32,096 nt of DNA, from contig JAYMTF010000657.1 of assembly GCA_036897485.1 (NCBI GenBank), positions 1 to 32,096 on the forward strand, in the 5' to 3' direction. The translations under genes and the position numbers were made by a program. Position 1 is the stretch's first letter. Every line of letters starts with the position of its first letter. Source of the stretch: Pelargonium nanum. Lineage: Eukaryota; Streptophyta; Magnoliopsida; Geraniales; Geraniaceae. This document shows, piece by piece, positions 29,830 to 32,096 of this stretch. The notes beneath the pieces were generated by a model, which ran no database searches, had not been told where the DNA came from, and saw only the letters and a program-made list of their open reading frames with translations.

Positions 29830-31460
29830 TCTTTCTTTTTTCTAATTTTGTTTTGAAATGTTCGGTCATGCTTTTGATATGATGAAAGAAATCATTCGGA
29901 TTCCCAATGAATTTTCCATGATTCAAACTTTATTCTGACTCTATCATGACCTCAACCTAATTTTTTTATTTAGTTTTTATTATTTGAAAATGTTGTGTTA
30001 TATGAGTGCCGGTGATGTAATATAAATATTTGCTACTCTTGATGGGTTTATGCCCTCTGATGATTATTTTCCACCAAGATCTCTGAGGCTCTCATTTTCT
30101 TACTACTTTTTTTTATCATTTTGTTTGTTACTTTGATTTATCTGAATTTTTTTTGTAATAGTTAATATTCATTTTTCACTTAATTTCTTTACAAGAGTTT
30201 TGTATTTATTTTTGTGTTAATCGATTATTTTATGTGATATTAAGAGGAAATAGTTAAAGGCAGTCGGAGGCTATTAATTTCAATGACTCGGCCAATTGTA
30301 TATGTTTTTAATTTAATCTTTTCAACTTTGCATTTTGAAAACAATTCGATTTCTTTAAGCAATGACATTTCTTCTGTGTCTCTCTTGAGAGCGGTGCTCG
30401 TTAATGTTGGAGAATTGATATCTCCCTCGCAGAGTTTTCACAGTTAAAAATTTTGATAATATGAATTTGATTTGAAATTTGATTCAAATTCAAATTCAAT
30501 CATGTTTTAAGCATGCTTTGATGGTAATTTAATTTGATAATTCAATTTCAACCAAATTCAAATTGTATTCGAACTGAATTCAAATTCAGCATTTCAAATT
30601 TAATGTTTATTGCCCAAATTCAAATTGAATTTAAATTCAGCATTCCAAATCTAATGTTATTCTCAAACACATTATTATATAAATGCAAACTAAGATATGA
30701 TTTACGATCTAAAGTGCTATATAAAATTAAAATGCTGCAAATGACAAATTCAAATATTATTGAACTATAAAACATTCAAATTTTAGCTAGTCACGTGAAA
30801 ATATAAACATATTTTCACTTGAAACAATGAACATAAGATTACACTTATTTCTAAAAAAACAGAAATGAAAGAGTGTGTTGCAATGCTTAAAGTCGTTAAA
30901 TAATCTTCACAATTAAATTATATTCCCCCACGTGTATATTAAAAAGGGATTTAATGTTGGGAAATGGTGACTATTGGCTAGAATTAGTTTGACTTTTGTG
31001 GCTTACAGAAATACTAGAATGGTAGTTTTTGGTAGATCCGTGTATCAGTTGATGAATTCAAATTTATACTTAAAATAACAAAAAGAATCAAGATCTAAAA
31101 AATTATTAATGAACTTAAATTATATTTGGTCACAAGTTTGTAACTTACATGTAATAAATATACATGTAAGGTAGACAGGATCATGAACATATCAAAGGAT
31201 TTTGAATTTTGAAAATTTTAAAAATACTGTATCATATTGAAGAATTAATTGTAAACAGCATAACCCATAAAAGCCTAAAAAGTGAGCAAAATTAAAAAAA
31301 TTAAAAAAATATTAACTTCAATACACACTCATGAGCTGACATCTCATCCTTTTAAATAGTCTTGCCTCCCGTGTACTGGAGAATATTTTGGATTTAGCCC
31401 TTGGCATCAAAACTTTATGATTTTCGACTCTTAATGTTTTAATTTTTTTGATTTAGGTCT
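29830..31460. other. Long AT-rich spacer or intron, no protein gene seen
   Basis: If the donor at 29803 is real, this may be intron. It contains C/D-box-like word pairs (ATGATGA 29879–29885 with CTGA 29936–29939; GTGATGT 30012–30018 with CTGA 30057–30060), a run of TTCAAATT motifs with a 51-base duplication at 30576–30680, and otherwise only AT-rich sequence. Confidence 0.4.
30576..30680. repeat. 51-bp duplication in a TTCAAATT-rich stretch
   Basis: GAATTCAAATTCAGCATTTC begins at 30576 and GAATTTAAATTCAGCATTCC at 30627. Both continue through CAAAT(T/C)TAATGTT(T)ATT. The wider region 30430–30660 contains many AATTCAAATT words on both strands. Confidence 0.7.
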
Positions 31461-31517
31461 TGTGAACCCGCTATGCAAGTTGACGACAGCCATGTCACCG
31501 TTCTTCTCCACGCCAGC

Positions 31518-31556
31518 AGCCACGTCATCGTCCCCCTACACGTCACCCACTATAAC
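31518..31556. promoter_or_regulatory. Paired ACGTCA motifs, possible promoter of the right-hand gene
   Basis: CCACGTCATC (about 31520) and ACACGTCACC (about 31538) carry the ACGT core of bZIP/ABRE-type sites about 18 bases apart. A TATAA-like word follows at 31551. Everything from here to the window end is C/T-rich on the + strand, as in a plant promoter and leader. Confidence 0.35.
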
Positions 31557-31869
31557 CCTCCTCCGCCCATTTCATCAGATCTTCAAATCTCAACCGTCCG
31601 ATCTCCTCTTCCTCTTCTCTACACTCTATTACACTTTCTTTCCTCTTCACTGCCAACAACGCAACACGCAACCAAAACACTTCACCCAAGCCAACTTGTG
31701 ACTCGTCACTTCACTCGTGATTGTCAACTCAGCCACGCCCAATTCTTCTACCTCTCCACCCAGATTCCATTTTCTCGACAAAGTCACTACCAATCAATTT
31801 CATTTATTTTTCTATTTTGTCATATTTATTGTATCTGTAAGTCATCACTACTAATAAAGAACCATAACC

Positions 31870-32096
31870 ATGACAGTAACAAGAAAATCTGGGTTTCACT
31901 TTTTATCCAAATCCAAGCTCCTCATTACCCTCTCAATGGCTTCCCTCTTCTCTCTTTCCCTTATCTATCTTTTTCTCTTTCTTTCCCTTTCTTCCGTCGC
32001 TCTACACCACAAACACCGCCGCACTCCCTCGCAATCCGTCCATCTCGTCCAGCAGATTTGACAAGCTTGCAAGGGCACTCGCTACCTTGACTCCTG
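31870..32096 (+). CDS. Possible 5' part of an unassigned secreted-type gene (cut by window edge)
   Basis: An ATG at 31870 (or the in-frame ATG at 31936, starting MASLFSLSLIYLFLFLSLSS) opens a strongly hydrophobic, signal-peptide-like segment ending in SVA. The frame stops at 32059. Another frame across the same bases (from about 31990) reads on to the window end with more protein-like content (SSRFDKLARALATLTP). Either one base is out of step, or a signal peptide is only simulated by CT-rich leader DNA. No family is recognised. Confidence 0.3.

Noticed and set aside
31473..32090. 205-codon open frame on the + strand
   Set aside because: The translation is a His/Ser/Pro/Leu mix produced by CT-rich leader DNA; no domain, and it starts inside the probable promoter.

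Overview
This is nuclear DNA of a flowering plant, most likely a eudicot. The genes are split by GT–AG introns, the spacers are AT-rich, three proteins are close relatives of Arabidopsis proteins, and the spacers and introns carry plant-type transposon debris (Stowaway MITEs, tRNA-derived SINEs, an L1-like LINE, a TRIM-like mini-LTR element and gypsy-like LTR remnants). The species cannot be read from the sequence.

Four genes are well supported. (1) A RING-H2 E3 ubiquitin ligase of the RING1/BCA2 type, + strand, coding 2758–3867 in one exon, with a probable 912-base intron in its 5'UTR. (2) A cytosolic pyruvate kinase, − strand, three exons between 9371 and 6195, 519 residues, all exon joins in phase. 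(3) The beta subunit of ER glucosidase II (PSL4-like), − strand, fifteen exons between 19416 and 11139, 638 residues from signal peptide to a C-terminal HDEL. (4) A plastid-targeted NusB-domain protein, + strand, seven exons from 23237 to 26519, 305 residues. All exon boundaries of (2)–(4) were worked out by hand from splice sites and reading phase, and every join closes in frame.

Layout: 1–1600 is decayed repeat, including an LTR/leader-like fragment and an atpB-like fragment. 1600–4100 is the RING gene. 4190–5770 holds a SINE remnant and short tandem repeats. 6000–9490 is pyruvate kinase. 9550–11100 is spacer with a three-copy tandem repeat and a long hairpin. 11139–19416 is the glucosidase II beta gene, with a TRIM-like element and a Stowaway MITE in its introns. 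19800–22910 holds two LINE-derived insertions. 23237–26900 is the NusB gene. 26806–27774 is a SINE insertion whose flank was then triplicated. 27930–28780 is a MITE end and an LTR-like fragment on the − strand. 29430–29830 looks like an independent transcription unit (site II, telo box, TATA box, foldable leader) without a recognised protein. 30000–32096 is very AT-rich spacer, with a possible promoter and the 5' part of an unassigned gene at the edge.

The four proteins act in separate places: ubiquitin ligation, glycolysis in the cytosol, ER glycoprotein quality control, and probably plastid RNA metabolism. There is no operon logic. The points most worth a second look are the promoter-plus-hairpin unit near 29.5 kb, the SINE-triggered triplication, the duplicated splice acceptor in the NusB gene, the interleaved inverted repeats in the RING 5'UTR, and the UPR-like motifs upstream of glucosidase II beta.
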